A stretch of DNA of 64,000 nt. Source: Rhizoctonia solani (Eukaryota > Basidiomycota > Agaricomycetes > Cantharellales > Ceratobasidiaceae). A model generated the notes under the pieces. It worked only from the letters and a program-made list of their open reading frames with translations. It was not told the origin of the DNA and searched no databases. This document shows positions 41,369 to 52,794 of this stretch, piece after piece (position 1 is the stretch's first letter; each line of letters starts with the position of its first letter). A program made the translations under genes and the position numbers. The stretch is taken from contig NC_057371.1 in the NCBI RefSeq assembly GCF_016906535.1, positions 1 to 64,000 of the forward strand, written 5' to 3'.

Positions 41369-43900
41369 TAACTGTGGGTGGTATAGTTGCGTACCAAGTA
41401 CGCAACTCTGCATGAGCAGTGCAGTGGGTGGTCACGTGACTCACCCTAACACAATTGTGTGTGATATAGTTGCGTACTTGGTACGCAACTCTACATGAGT
41501 AGAGCAGTGGATGGTCACATGATTCACCCTAACATAGTTGTGTGTGATATAGTTGCGTACTTGGTACGCAACTCTACATGAGTAGAGCGGTGGATGGTCA
41601 TGTGACTCACCCTAACATAACTGTGGGTGGTATAGTTGCGTACTTGGTACGCAACTCTCCATGAGTAGTGCGGTGGGTGGTCACGTGACTCACCCTAACA
41701 CAATTGTGTGATATAGTTGCGTACTTGGTACGCAACTCTACATGAGTAGAGCGGTGGATGGTCACGTGACTCACCCTAACATAACTGTGGGTGGTATAGT
41801 TGCGTACCAAGTACGCAACTCTCCATGAGTAGTGCGGTGGAGGGTCACATGACTCACCCTAACACAGTTGTGTGTGGTATAGTTGCGTACTTGGTACGCA
41901 ACTCTACATGAGTAGAGCGGTGGATGGTCACGTGACTCACCCTAACATAACTGTGGGTGGTATAGTTGCGTACCAAGTACGCAACTCTGCATGAGTAGTG
42001 CAGTGGGTGGTCACGTGACTCACCCTAACACAATTGTGTGTGATATAGTTGCGTACTTGGTACGCAACTCTACATGAGTAGAGCGGTGGATGGTCACGTG
42101 ACTCACCCTAACATAACTGTGGGTGGTATAGTTGCGTACCAAGTATGCAACTCTGCATGAGTAGTGCAGTGGAGGGTCACATGATTTACCCTAACACAAT
42201 TGTGTGTGATATAGTTGCGTACCAAGTACGCAACTCTGCATGAGTAGTGCGGTGGAGGGTCACATGACTCACCCTAACATAACTGTGGGTGGTATAGTTG
42301 CGTACTTGGTACGCAACTCTCCATGAGTAGTGCGGTGGAGGGTCACATGACTCACCCTAACACAGTTGTGTGTGGTATAGTTGCGTACTTGGTACGCAAC
42401 TCTGCATGAGTAGTGCAGTGGGTGGTCACGTGACTCACCCTAACACAATTGTGTGTGATATAGTTGCGTACTTGGTACGCAACTCTACATGAGTAGAGCG
42501 GTGGATGGTCACGTGACTCACCCTAACATAACTGTGGGTGGTATAGTTGCGTACTTGGTACGCAACTCTCCATGAGTAGTGCGGTGGAGGGTCACATGAC
42601 TCACCCTAACACAGTTGTGTGTGGTATAGTTGCGTACTTGGTACGCAACTCTGCATGAGTAGTGCAGTGGAGGGTCACATGATTCACCCTAACATAACTG
42701 TGGCTGGTATAGTTGCGTACCAAGTACGCAACTCTGCACAAGTAGAGTGGTGGATGGTCATGTGACTCACCCTAATGTAGCTGTGGGTGGTATAGTTGCG
42801 TACCAAGTATGCAACTCAACATGAGTAGAGCGGTGGGTGGTCACGTGACTCACCCTAACACAGTTGTGTGTGATATAGTTGCGTACCAAGTACGCAACTC
42901 TGCATGAGTAGTGCAGTGGAGGGTCACATGACTCACCCTAACATAACTGTGGGTGGTATAGTTGCGTACCAAGTACGCAACTCTCCATGAGTAGTGCGGT
43001 GGAGGGTCACATGACTCACCCTAACATAACTGTGTGCGCTATAGTTGCGTACTTGGTACGCAACTCTACATGAGTAGAGCGGTGGATGGTCACGTGACTC
43101 ACCCTAACACAATTGTGTGTGATATAGTTGCGTACTTGGTACGCAACTCTGCACAAGTAGAGTGGTGGGTGGTCATGTGACTCACCCTCACATAACTGTG
43201 GGTGGTATAGTTGCGTACTTGGTACGCAACTCTCCATGAGTAGTGCGGTGGAGGGTCACATGACTCACCCTAACACAGTTGTGTGTGGTATTGTTGCGTA
43301 CTTGGTACGCAACTCTGCATGAGTAGTGCGGTGGATGGTCACATGATTCACCCTAACATAACTGTGGGTGGTATAGTTGCGTACCAAGTACGCAACTCTG
43401 CACAAGTAGAGCAGTGGGTGGTCATGTGACTCACCCTAACATAACTGTGGGTGGTATAGTTGCGCACCAAGTACGCAACTCTGCATGAGTAGAGCAGTGG
43501 ATGGTCACGTGACTCACCCTAACATAACTGTGTGCAATATAGTTGTGTACACAACCCTGCATGAGTAGAGCGGTGGGTGGTCATGTGACTCACCCTAACA
43601 CAATTGTGTGTGATATAGTTGCGTACCAAGTACGCAACTCTGCATGAGTAGAGTGATGGGTGGTCATGTGACTCACCCTAACATGATTGTGGGTCATATA
43701 GCTGCGTACTTGGTACGCAACTGTGAGTACAAGGAGTAATCATTGATCATGTGACTCACCCTAACATTGACCATGGTGCTATACTTCTGCATGTTGTACG
43801 CAATTCTGTGTGGGATGGGTGGTCAGTTGTCACATGACTCACCCTAACTTAGGGGATGGTGGTATTGCTGTGTGTAAAGTACGCAACTTTTTGTAGGAGG
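41369..43900 (+). repeat. Palindrome-rich ~83-bp satellite array
   Basis: About 29 head-to-tail units from 41369, decaying after about 43710. One unit contains, in order, AGTTGCGTAC-nnn-GTACGCAACT (inverted repeat with 3-base loop), CTCTACATGAGTAGAG (inverted repeat), GTCACGTGAC (perfect palindrome), TCACCCTAA and, in many units, CACAATTGTG (perfect palindrome). The 3-base loop is TTG in some units and CAA in others, as if the loop inverted. Units vary at a few positions (CACGTG/CATGTG/CACATG; TACATG/CCATG/GCATG). No genes are present, and frames inside are artefacts of the repeat. Confidence 0.93.
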
Positions 43901-43979
43901 GCTGATGCTTTCCCTATAATCCACCCTAACACCATATGTGGGTTGTGTCCACCTGGTTCCCACCCTGTGCCATCTCACA

Positions 43980-44050
43980 GTTCACCCTGCAGTGTAGCTT
44001 GGGCCACCCTGCAGTGTAGCTTGGATCACCCTGCAGTGTAGCTTGGTTCA
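43980..44050 (+). repeat. 24-bp tandem repeat, three copies
   Basis: CACCCTGCAGTGTAGCTTGG occurs three times at a spacing of about 24 bases, right after the decayed end of the palindromic satellite. Confidence 0.8.
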
Positions 44051-44088
44051 ACCTACCACCAACCTACTACTTTGTAATAACCTAAACT

Positions 44089-44570
44089 GAGCACGCATAG
44101 TGGTAAATCTCGGGCCACAGTAAGGGTATGAAGTCGGGACTTGTTTCCAACAGGCTTATACTACTATGGTGAGGTCGTGTACAAGATATAAGGAAAAAAG
44201 AAGAAACTGAAGTGGACCGGTCGGCGAACGGTCCTCAGGGTCCATAGTGAGCACACATAGTGGTAAATCTTGGGCCACAGTAAGGGTATGAAGTCGGGAC
44301 TTGTTGCCAACAGGCCTGTACTACTATGATGAGGCCGTGTACAAGATATAAGGAAAAAAGGAGAGATTCAAGTGGAACCAGTTGGCAAACGGTCCTCAGG
44401 GTCCATAGTGAGCATGCATAGTGGTAAATCTTGGGCCACAGCAAGGGTATGAAGTTGGGACTTGTTGCCAACAGGATTAAATTACTTTTATCAGAGTGTG
44501 TACCTATTATTAAGGAGAAATGGCAAGGTCAACTAGAACCAGTCAGCAACTGGTCCTTTGGGCTGCACTC
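44089..44570 (+). repeat. ~160-bp tandem repeat, three copies
   Basis: Units begin at about 44089, 44249 and 44410, each with GAGCA(C/T)(G/A)CATAGTGGTAAATC and TATGAAGT(C/T)GGGACTTGTT. The third unit diverges in its second half. Confidence 0.8.
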
Positions 44571-46549
44571 ATAAAATTAACAGAAATTGATTATTTTTGA
44601 CCTTAACAGAATTGCACCAAAGTTTCAGGGTGGGTGCGCATGGGATGAAAGACCATACTGACAAAGTTCCATGCACTTTGGACTGCAGGAAAAAGCAGAA
44701 ACCTGATTTTTCTGACAAAATTCAAGGGATTTTTCATACTATAACACTCAGGGTATGGGCACAATTGTAATGGACAGGCCTGGAACGTACGGGTCAGGAG
44801 CATATGGGTCAGGATCATATGGGTCAGAGATGAGGGTGCATGGGATGAATGGATTGACAGGACATGTGGTAGATGTGAACTATGTCCCACCGCCGCAAGG
44901 CATGTACCTACGCTCATTGGGTATAGACTTGGATGCCAAGTAGTGAGAAGAACAGCCGCCAGCGTTTATCCAAGCCTAACCGCTGGTTAACTTGGAGAAG
45001 AGTGTTATTTGTTTGTGCTTGTGCCTTGTTTATTGTAGTGTATACCTTGTGAATGATGATATTTTTGACCGGTCAACAAATTATCTAAGTGTTGCCATAG
45101 TAGATACTTTCTATTCCAAAGAGAACTCAACGGATGAGAAACAATAACTATATCTGGCAGATTATTTGTTTGACAAACAGTGGATTGGATCAAACACAAT
45201 GTCAACAGGTCAACCGGTAAGGCTGATTTTCTCAGACGCACATTGCGGTTTTTGGCTTGTTACTGGAGTCATGCAGTAGCTATTTCACTTGCGCTGCTGA
45301 TTGCCCACATGAGTCCCACCAATCATTACCTTATGCCACTTGGCCATCAAGAAGGGTCTTTAATGATCGCAGTCATAAATTTTTTTGCGCATTATATGGC
45401 TTACGGGCAACGTCAACATATATTACTAGCTGCAGACTGAGCTCGCGATCAGCGTGAATGTGCTCTATATCCGGATTGAGTGCCAAGGAGCATTGCTCAA
45501 CCGATACAAACTCCCATCCAAACTCACCAGACTTTCAGCCACGGAGTGATGGCCCCGTGGTAATCAATCAGTCGTGCTGAACTTGACCTAACAGATTATT
45601 CAGAAACTGCACCGCCTCACCGGGCAAAATCCTCGGCCGATGTACCAGTGATACAGTGAAAATATGATTGTGCCATTAATCTATAGACATATGCGCAATC
45701 ACGTATGTCACCGCATCATATAAACCATAAATATGCCAGCAAAAAAACCTCATGTCAACAAGTGCACGTATGCTTTGCAATTGACTTGACACATGCTGGC
45801 ATTTAGACACAAGAATTTTGGGATAAAGGGCATAGGAGTAGGGATTTGTGGAAATTGGTAGTCTACGATGGATCTATCGGCAAGAACAATCGTACATCAT
45901 AAACAAAGAAACCACATAAACTCTCTCGCAAACTTGTGTCTGGTGAGTACATATGAGTCTAGTTCATTTGTATCTATCAGGACTTTGCAATTGAGCATAG
46001 TCATTCGGTCCATCTACAGTACTTGCATATGCCGCCCGAGTACTCGAACCTTTATATTGGATTGCACGGCGCAGCGGTTGTTGGACTTGGTTAATCACCG
46101 GCACCGGTCAATTCTTTGCCGAGTCCGGTCACCCATTGCCGACCCGGTCTATTTCATTTCACTCCGCACAGGCCGATCACAAAAAACTCGCAGGAAGAAA
46201 ATCCCCACAAAGTCGGTCATCAGGATGTAATATGAATACACATGTTCATCGTCATTATGATCATGGAAAACAACCGTGGATCACCACACAATCGACAATC
46301 ACAGGGCGAAAAAAGCGGATTAATTCACCAAAAATATTACAACTTCCAATCAAGTCACTCAAACGGAGCAGAAAAATGAGAGAAAACGGGATCGAGACGA
46401 GAGGAGCATGCCTAGACACAAAAACACACGTAGAAAAACAAAAGCAGAATTATCAGAGGCCTAGTCGATAGAAACAACAGCACAGGAATAGAGTCAATAG
46501 TCAATAAGAAAAAAAAAAAAAAGAAACGAGAGTGAGGCATCTAATACTA
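44571..46549. other. Intergenic; short ORF 44755-44943
   Basis: A 62-residue frame at 44755-44943 starts with a Gly-Ser-Tyr repeat (from a GGATCATATGGGTCA minisatellite) and ends VPPPQGMYLRSLGIDLDAK. It could be the last exon of a lost gene, but no upstream exon is visible. The rest holds nothing I recognise apart from a poly(A) run near 46510. Confidence 0.35.
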
Positions 46550-49500
46550 CTACGAGGACGCAGCCCAATCGGAGCTCCGTCCAAACAACTCGATCGAATG
46601 ATCCGCACACCAGAATATCTTTTCAGTCGTCGTTCGTCCTGTCCAGCTCAGCTGGTCTCGGAACACCATCGCCTGCGATCATCCATTAGTTACGATTTCT
46701 CTAGCGCAATGATACTCTAGTCTGACCTGCTGCGCACCAAACGGTCGCCATTCCCGCCCGAACCCCTCAGGGTTCTCCTCCAACGCATCGATAAGAACGC
46801 TCACATCCGCCATCGCACTCTGTATCACCCTCACCGCTGCCAGCGTCACCAGCTCCTTTCTCGTCGTTCGGGATGTCGGAGGGGGGAGCGACGTGTTCAG
46901 CATGTTCGTGAGGGCCGTCCGGGTACCGACGAGTAGCTGAATGGCATGGTTGAAGTCTCGTCGTCCTACAAACACAATCGCGCGCATGATCATCTGGTGC
47001 GACAGCAACTCCGCCCGCCTTCGTACAATCGATGCGTCCGACCACGGTTGCTGCATAGTCCGCTCGTTTGGCGGGTTAATTGCCAACGTGAGGAGCACAG
47101 GATGGCCCAGTCGCGTCACGGTCTTCCCGGTGCTAGGATCAAAGAACCCGCCGTCCACCTCGAACACCGGAGCCTCGTCGATCATCGCATCCATCATCCC
47201 TTCGCCAAGCGCCGCATCCGAAAGCGAGAGCCCGTCGATCCCCAGCCCCATGCGCTGCACAAACGCGTCCGTCGCCGACATGGACTCTTCCCGATGATGC
47301 GACGACCCGCCCAGGGGTGCACGGTTGTCCAGCTCGAGCTCCACAATGAGCTCGCGCCGTTCGCCAAACCGGAGCGCCGGCAGAGTCACGTCTACGTCCA
47401 GTCCCGAGCTGGCGACCACCGCGCCGCCGACCCCTGCCACTTTTTTGATCCTGAACCTCGAGTGGTCGAGCACCTTGGCATGCATCCGCAAGTTCATGAC
47501 CCCGATCGACATCATCCCGCCCACGCACCCGGCCAAGCAGTCCTGCAGCTCGTACCAGTCGCGCACAAACGTATAGCTCCCGCCCGTCGCGTTCGATATC
47601 AGCCATAACGGACCGGGGTCGTGGCTCTTGCCGTACCCAAACGAATGGATCGGGAGCGACGCGGCTTCCGTTCGAGCCATGAGCAAGTCCATCTGCGGCT
47701 TGCGAGACGTGTCCGACGCATCGCATACGAGCACCATCCCGCTGATCGGGTTCCTTTGTTTTCGCTGCAGGACCGTGTCCAGTCCGTGGTTGACCGCAGT
47801 CACGACGTCGACTATCTCGTCCTTGGCGGACGTGACCGAGAACTCGTCCGAGTTGTCTGGTGGGGGGTTCGCCATCGATTCGATGAATCCCGATAGACGG
47901 GTGACCGAGCCAGGGCGGCCGATCGACAGGAACGGGGTCTTGCGTACTCGTCCGGACTTGCCGACTTGGAAGGTGACCAGCGCGAATCGGTCCCTCGGAC
48001 CGAGCGAAGCGACAAGGAAATCGAGCGCATTGCGAATCACCCTATGTTTGAGCTGTGCGGTTGACGGGTTGGCTGAGGGGGGAGGGAGGGAGACCACGGC
48101 GATAACGTCCATCGGTCCATGGGGTAGAGGCGGCAAAGCATTGGACGGCCCGGTACTGACATGGGGGGCAACATGCACATACGGTTCCGGAGACTTGGAG
48201 TACGAAGGGTACCCGCCGCCTGCGGAAGAGGCAGTGGAACTGAGCGTGGACCGTTGTCCGGAATGGAGTAGCGAATCCGCACCAATGCTCGACGCCGTCG
48301 TCGCTGCACTCCTCGCCCTCGTCCCTTCTCCTCCAGCCTGAGCCGCCCCACCAAATTCGACGAGATCTTGTATCTGGATGTTGTTTGCCGCTCGTTGGGC
48401 ATTGACAAGGCCTTGGATGGTTGCGCGCCAGTTCTCGAGGGACGAGTGATCGCGGAATATGAGGATAAATGACTCCAGTCGCTCGTCCTCCATATCAATC
48501 GTCAGACTGAGCTCGCCCGCGACCGAAGTGTCCAATAGCCGTTTGATATGACGAATGTATATCCGACCCTTGAGGCGCAGAACCGACTTGGAACCAAACG
48601 GACCAGGAGAGGTTGCCCCGCTCGCAAGCGAAGAGCCATCAAATGACCCAGCGTCAGAGCCAGTTTGCAATAGCCGGCCGAGGGTTTTCTTCTTCTCTTC
48701 CAGCACGCATATGATAGCTTCCTTGAACAGATATACGTAGAACTCCCTCACAAGCGAATCTCGGCGCACAGACAGAATGTCGAACATTTGCAAGTGGCCG
48801 AGTGCGTCCATCGGGTGACCCTTCCAGTCCACTAGTCTGTTTTGCAGGTCTTCGGCTACTCGGGCGAACGGGGTGTTGGTAGGGGGTGTGGCGTTGTAGC
48901 TGTATGGACCGGGTGCGTCACCGGTGGGCGGAGGAGTGGTGTATCGCTGCGGGGCTGTGATGACCGGACCTGGTACGGGGGCACTTCCTCGGCGACTGGG
49001 CAGCTCGACGGTAATGGGGCATGTGATGCTCTGTGTGGGTTCATGGGTGCGGGTAATCGATGGGAACTCTGAGCGGACGGATATAGAGGGAGCAACGACG
49101 TAATCCGAGCTGGCGCTGCCACCTGAGCGAACACTAGCATTGGTGGGGGGTTCCAGTGGGTCGTCGTCGGTGGGGTCATGGGGGGCAGGGGTGGGTGCAG
49201 CTCGAGGTGTTGGTGTGTAGCGCAAAGGTCCGGGTGTCTGCTCTCGGCCAGGAAACATCGAGGTCGCATTTTTATCGCCCATTCCGGTCAGCGCGGCCAA
49301 TTCTATTTCCCATCAGCGCCGAGAAAAAAAGAAATTAATCCGACTAACTGTTCGACTTGGCTCCGTCTCCATCTCCAACCCGGATAGGCTTGCGACAGAC
49401 CCCACACACTCCCAGATTCTTGCGCGGCAGTGCTTCCATCCGTGACTGGTTCACCTGGCCATAGACTGCGGTAAAGCATGCCTGGGAAATGTAAGCAGAA

Positions 49501-49650
49501 CACACAGCAGTTGAGAACAAGAGGATGCACCTCGTGCAAGGCATGTCCACACTCGGGAACAATATGAGGCTTTTCGCCAGGAAGTCGAAAGGAGAAGGAA
49601 AGGCTCTCGCCACAGATGATGCAGTCCTCCTCCACATCGGCCCCAGCACC
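46550..49650 (-). CDS. Far1/Ste5-like RING-PH-vWA scaffold
   Basis: Predicted complement(join(46550..46672, 46727..49302, 49349..49481, 49531..about 49650)); the 54-, 46- and 49-base introns keep frame and the last exon adds the true C-terminus (ends DWAASS). The RING-H2 reads CIICGESLS, ECGHALHE, AC, then CGVCRKPI. A PH domain follows (MFDILSVRRDSLVREFYVYLFKEAI... FILIFRDHSSLENWRATIQ). A von Willebrand A region follows (MDVIAVVSLPPPS, GPRDRFALVTF, GMVLVCDAS, SFGYGKSHDPGPLWLIS). RING-PH-vWA in this order is the architecture of yeast Far1 and Ste5, scaffolds of the pheromone MAP-kinase route. The 5' end is unresolved: the frame upstream of the RING closes near 49670, and exons towards 49810 are likely. 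Codon use is GC-rich compared with neighbours, as for a conserved gene. Confidence 0.78.
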
Positions 49651-49810
49651 CGGTAATTTTGCTGGTCCTGTTCCGTGTCACCAGATCTATGCGCCTGGGT
49701 CCTGCACAGTAGCAAGATTCCCTGTCCAACCGGAGTACAGATCGAATCCCCCGTTTGGTCTGTGTGATATGTTAGCTATGAATGTTTGATACCATTGCGT
49801 ACCATTGAGT

Positions 49811-51248
49811 CCTAATATACACCTTTTTTTGCTTTATCCTTTGCAAGAGCGTATGTTTCATCAGTGTATTCCATTGTCTTTAATAGTTTACATGCAGCGG
49901 AATAAAACGTGTGATTTGAGTGATATCGGTGGTCGGGATCAAGTCTTGGACCATGAGATAAGCCCCGTCACAAACAATGATCGGACGTCGGGCGCACGGA
50001 CCCCGTCGCTCAGCAGTAGCCATTCTCAATCTGGTCGTATCCGCCGGCGGATACGCATAGCATACGCGTTGGATACTTTAGAGTGATCTCCAGTGTAGGC
50101 AAAGGATAAGTAGGAAGCGGGGTCACCAAGCTGACAACCACGGATGCAGTAAGCGCCGAATCTTGGTTGGGTCGACTTGCGTCCCAAAGGAGTTGACGAC
50201 TTCCCATGCAGCATCAGAAGGATACCGACAAAGAACTCTCAAGTGTGATATGCTATGAATTTATCCCTCTGCTATATGCTCACCCAACTCAGATAACGCC
50301 GGACCTAAATTCACTTCCGTCGACCTGCTGAACGATGAACCAAAACAACAAATCCTCATGGCTAAATCTTGGGTATGTCGCTCAGCCCTTGCAAATAGAT
50401 GATCCAAGTGTCGCACCGAGCCTCGTTATGCTCTGTTATCATGTTTTCTACCAATCTTCCTTCGTTTTGACCCGACCTGATTTCTTGCCGCCGTGCGTCT
50501 CATGCAGCCTCTAATACTCGACACGCCAAGGTCAATAATCCAACCTCAAGGGGTATAGAGCTAGCGTAGATGGGGATATCCTCTTCACATAACTATGGTT
50601 TCTGGCAGTTCACAAGCACACAGCCAAGAAATTATATTCGGAAGAACTGAGTATGGGCCTTAGGTATACACACGCGGCTTCCAATTCGCTCACATATATA
50701 ACTTATTATCGTTTTTGCTAGGATATGCGAAGTGGTACACTCCATAGATAGTGCGTACTGGAACTGGCCGCCGAGAGGCCTCTGCATCCCATAGAGCTGT
50801 AGTAGCACTGAAGTAAGTCGTGTTCCTTTTGCTCTTTTGCTCTTTTGCTCTCTCTTCTATTCTGGTTGATTTTCCTTAGGTGTCAATTTACTCCAGCTTC
50901 TCGATACATATGGCCCGAGATACCTTGCATGTTGTGTAGTGCACAGTTTAACGGCCTTAGATTCCGGAAAGGAGAAGAGAGAATTACACATATACAATTT
51001 CGTGTCACAAATGCACACAAAAATACAGTTTCATATGCACATGGGGCAAGAGAGCCACAAAGGCGGGGGGCTAAGTAAGTCGTGTGCAGATTTTTTGATA
51101 CCAGATGAGACCATCCTCAAGACAAAAACAAACAAACAGAAAAAAAAACATAAACGTTAGCGTTTCGCGTAACTCAACTCTTGCAGCCAACTGCTAGAAT
51201 TATAGAGTAAGTGATGATGATTATAGGTCTCTCAATCCGTCAACTTGC
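49811..51248. other. Intergenic, nothing recognised
   Basis: About 1.4 kb. Overlapping frames at 49805-50214 have no support. A TTGCTCTTTTGCTC microrepeat lies near 50828-50855. Confidence 0.45.
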
Positions 51249-52044
51249 CTAGATTCCGATATGAATGTACGGCATCCAGAGCACAAAGTCCTTAGGCCTC
51301 AGTTGCTCTCGCAGCTTTGCTACGGCATAGTGAAGCGCCCTAGCAGTATCACCTGGCCCAATACTCCCTTCTTTCATCAGCCGAGCATATACCTCATCAG
51401 CGATCGTCGGAGCATGGACGTCAGCTATCGACCACACCGTGGCAATTACACTCGGATACCCGGCCATCAGCATCCCCGAGGCTAGATGCACTGCTTTGTC
51501 AGGAAGCCCGTTGTCTCCTTTGGCAGTCTGGCACGCAGAGAGAAACGCGAGATGCTTGTGTTTGAACGATTGTTGCATGATGTCACGAAGGGTGAGAGTG
51601 CCGTCATGAAGATAAAACCTGCTCTCGGTTGGGTGAGTTAGGTTCTGATGTGCATGGCAGGCTAGGTGAACGCATGAGTAACTCTTCATCGCATCGAGTA
51701 CGCTCAAAACCTGGGCGCTCTCGCCGTCCAGTTGCTTGCAGCTGATTCCTGAAGGGATACGCTCCTTGATCTTGGCTAGTTCGGTGGTTGTTCCAGGCAA
51801 GAGATTCATGTTGGGTGTAGCCGCTTGACCCACGGTAAGCAGGCTGGGTGAGGATGTCGAGCAAGCGCGGCTGCTCGGTAGTAATGCGGCGAGAGTAGGG
51901 GTGTAGGATGTGATAGCGTAGTCTGAGAGCTTCTCCATCGGGCGGTCATAGTGTCCGGCTGCATGTATTAGAAGGAATGAGAGCAGACCTGTTATACACC
52001 AAGTAAGATGCGGGAGGTCTTCTGAACGACGTGGCTGGTAGGTC
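51249..52044 (-). pseudogene. CHAT-domain protein, 5'-truncated
   Basis: The frame is open from the stop at 51249 back to a TGA at about 52050. It holds the C-terminal half of a CHAT (caspase-like) domain: LTWCITGLLSFLLIHAAGHYD, then VHLACHAHQ with the catalytic His and LAFLSACQTAKGD with the catalytic Cys, then HLASGMLMAGYPSVIATVWSIAD. In Agaricomycetes this domain ends long TPR proteins (often 1000 residues or more). No TPR repeats or further CHAT exons are visible upstream. A fragment near 52085-52135 (AAWTELM...) may be a decayed exon. I infer a truncated copy, although both catalytic residues survive. Confidence 0.6.
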
Positions 52045-52050
52045 TTGGGT

Positions 52051-52794
52051 CATGATCACTGTGGGAAGTCGGGGTACTACCTTCTAGTACAGAACAAGCT
52101 TATTCCCCGGACTTCGCATCAACTCTGTCCAAGCTGCCAATGGACTGTAATCAGGTCCAAGGTTTTCCAAAAAGGAGCCTTTTGGGTTGGAATTACAAAA
52201 TAGCAAATAGCAGTTGTGAAACAGTTCTTTCGAGCCAAGTCAGTCCCAAATGTCTTAAGGAGTTCCGTCGGGACTGTCATCAGGCTCTTCGAGATTTACT
52301 TTTGCCCGCGTCAGGACTAACCCATAGCTTGACCGGAACTGATTTTATTAAAAAGGAGCCACTTTAGAGTGCGTAGCAAACTTAATTAACCAATTTGGGG
52401 GCTGTTCTTCAATGTCTAAGTAGCTCCTTGTACTACTTTTCAGTTCTGTTTTCAGTTCCGTTTTCAGTTTGTTTTAGTACCGTCGTTGGATATTGATGGC
52501 TCTGCATACACTATTAGGATATATATGCGTCATAAAAACTGTTATTAATTAGGTTGCAAGACATACGGAATGGATGAGAAACACAAGGAATAGAAACTAA
52601 ACCATTTGTATATTATGAGGCTCCAAGCGTTCACACATACTGCCGTACGGGCATTCCGCACTGATAGCTGGAGATTGCTATAAAATCACTTCCTGCTAGC
52701 TCTGTTCTTTCCTGCAGTTGTGCTGCAAGTGGCCCTTTTTGGGAATGTGTTGTCAGACTAGAGGAGAAGAGTTGGTTAGATGTATGAAAATTGC
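52051..52794. other. Intergenic, nothing recognised
   Basis: No supported feature; frames are short and overlap on both strands. Confidence 0.4.

Noticed and set aside
41607..43237. Short frames inside the satellite (for example 41607-41810 and 43016-43237)
   Set aside because: They repeat with the unit and carry no independent coding signal.
41369..43900. Regular repeats resembling a CRISPR array
   Set aside because: Units are about 83 bp with no unique spacers, and the DNA is eukaryotic with introns and a telomere; this is a satellite.
45180..46471. Frames between 45.1 and 46.5 kb
   Set aside because: Short, overlapping and without motifs; not supported as genes.
46946..48341. Several long plus-strand frames
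   Set aside because: They are shadows of the GC-rich Far1/Ste5-like gene on the minus strand, which has the recognisable PH and vWA sequence.
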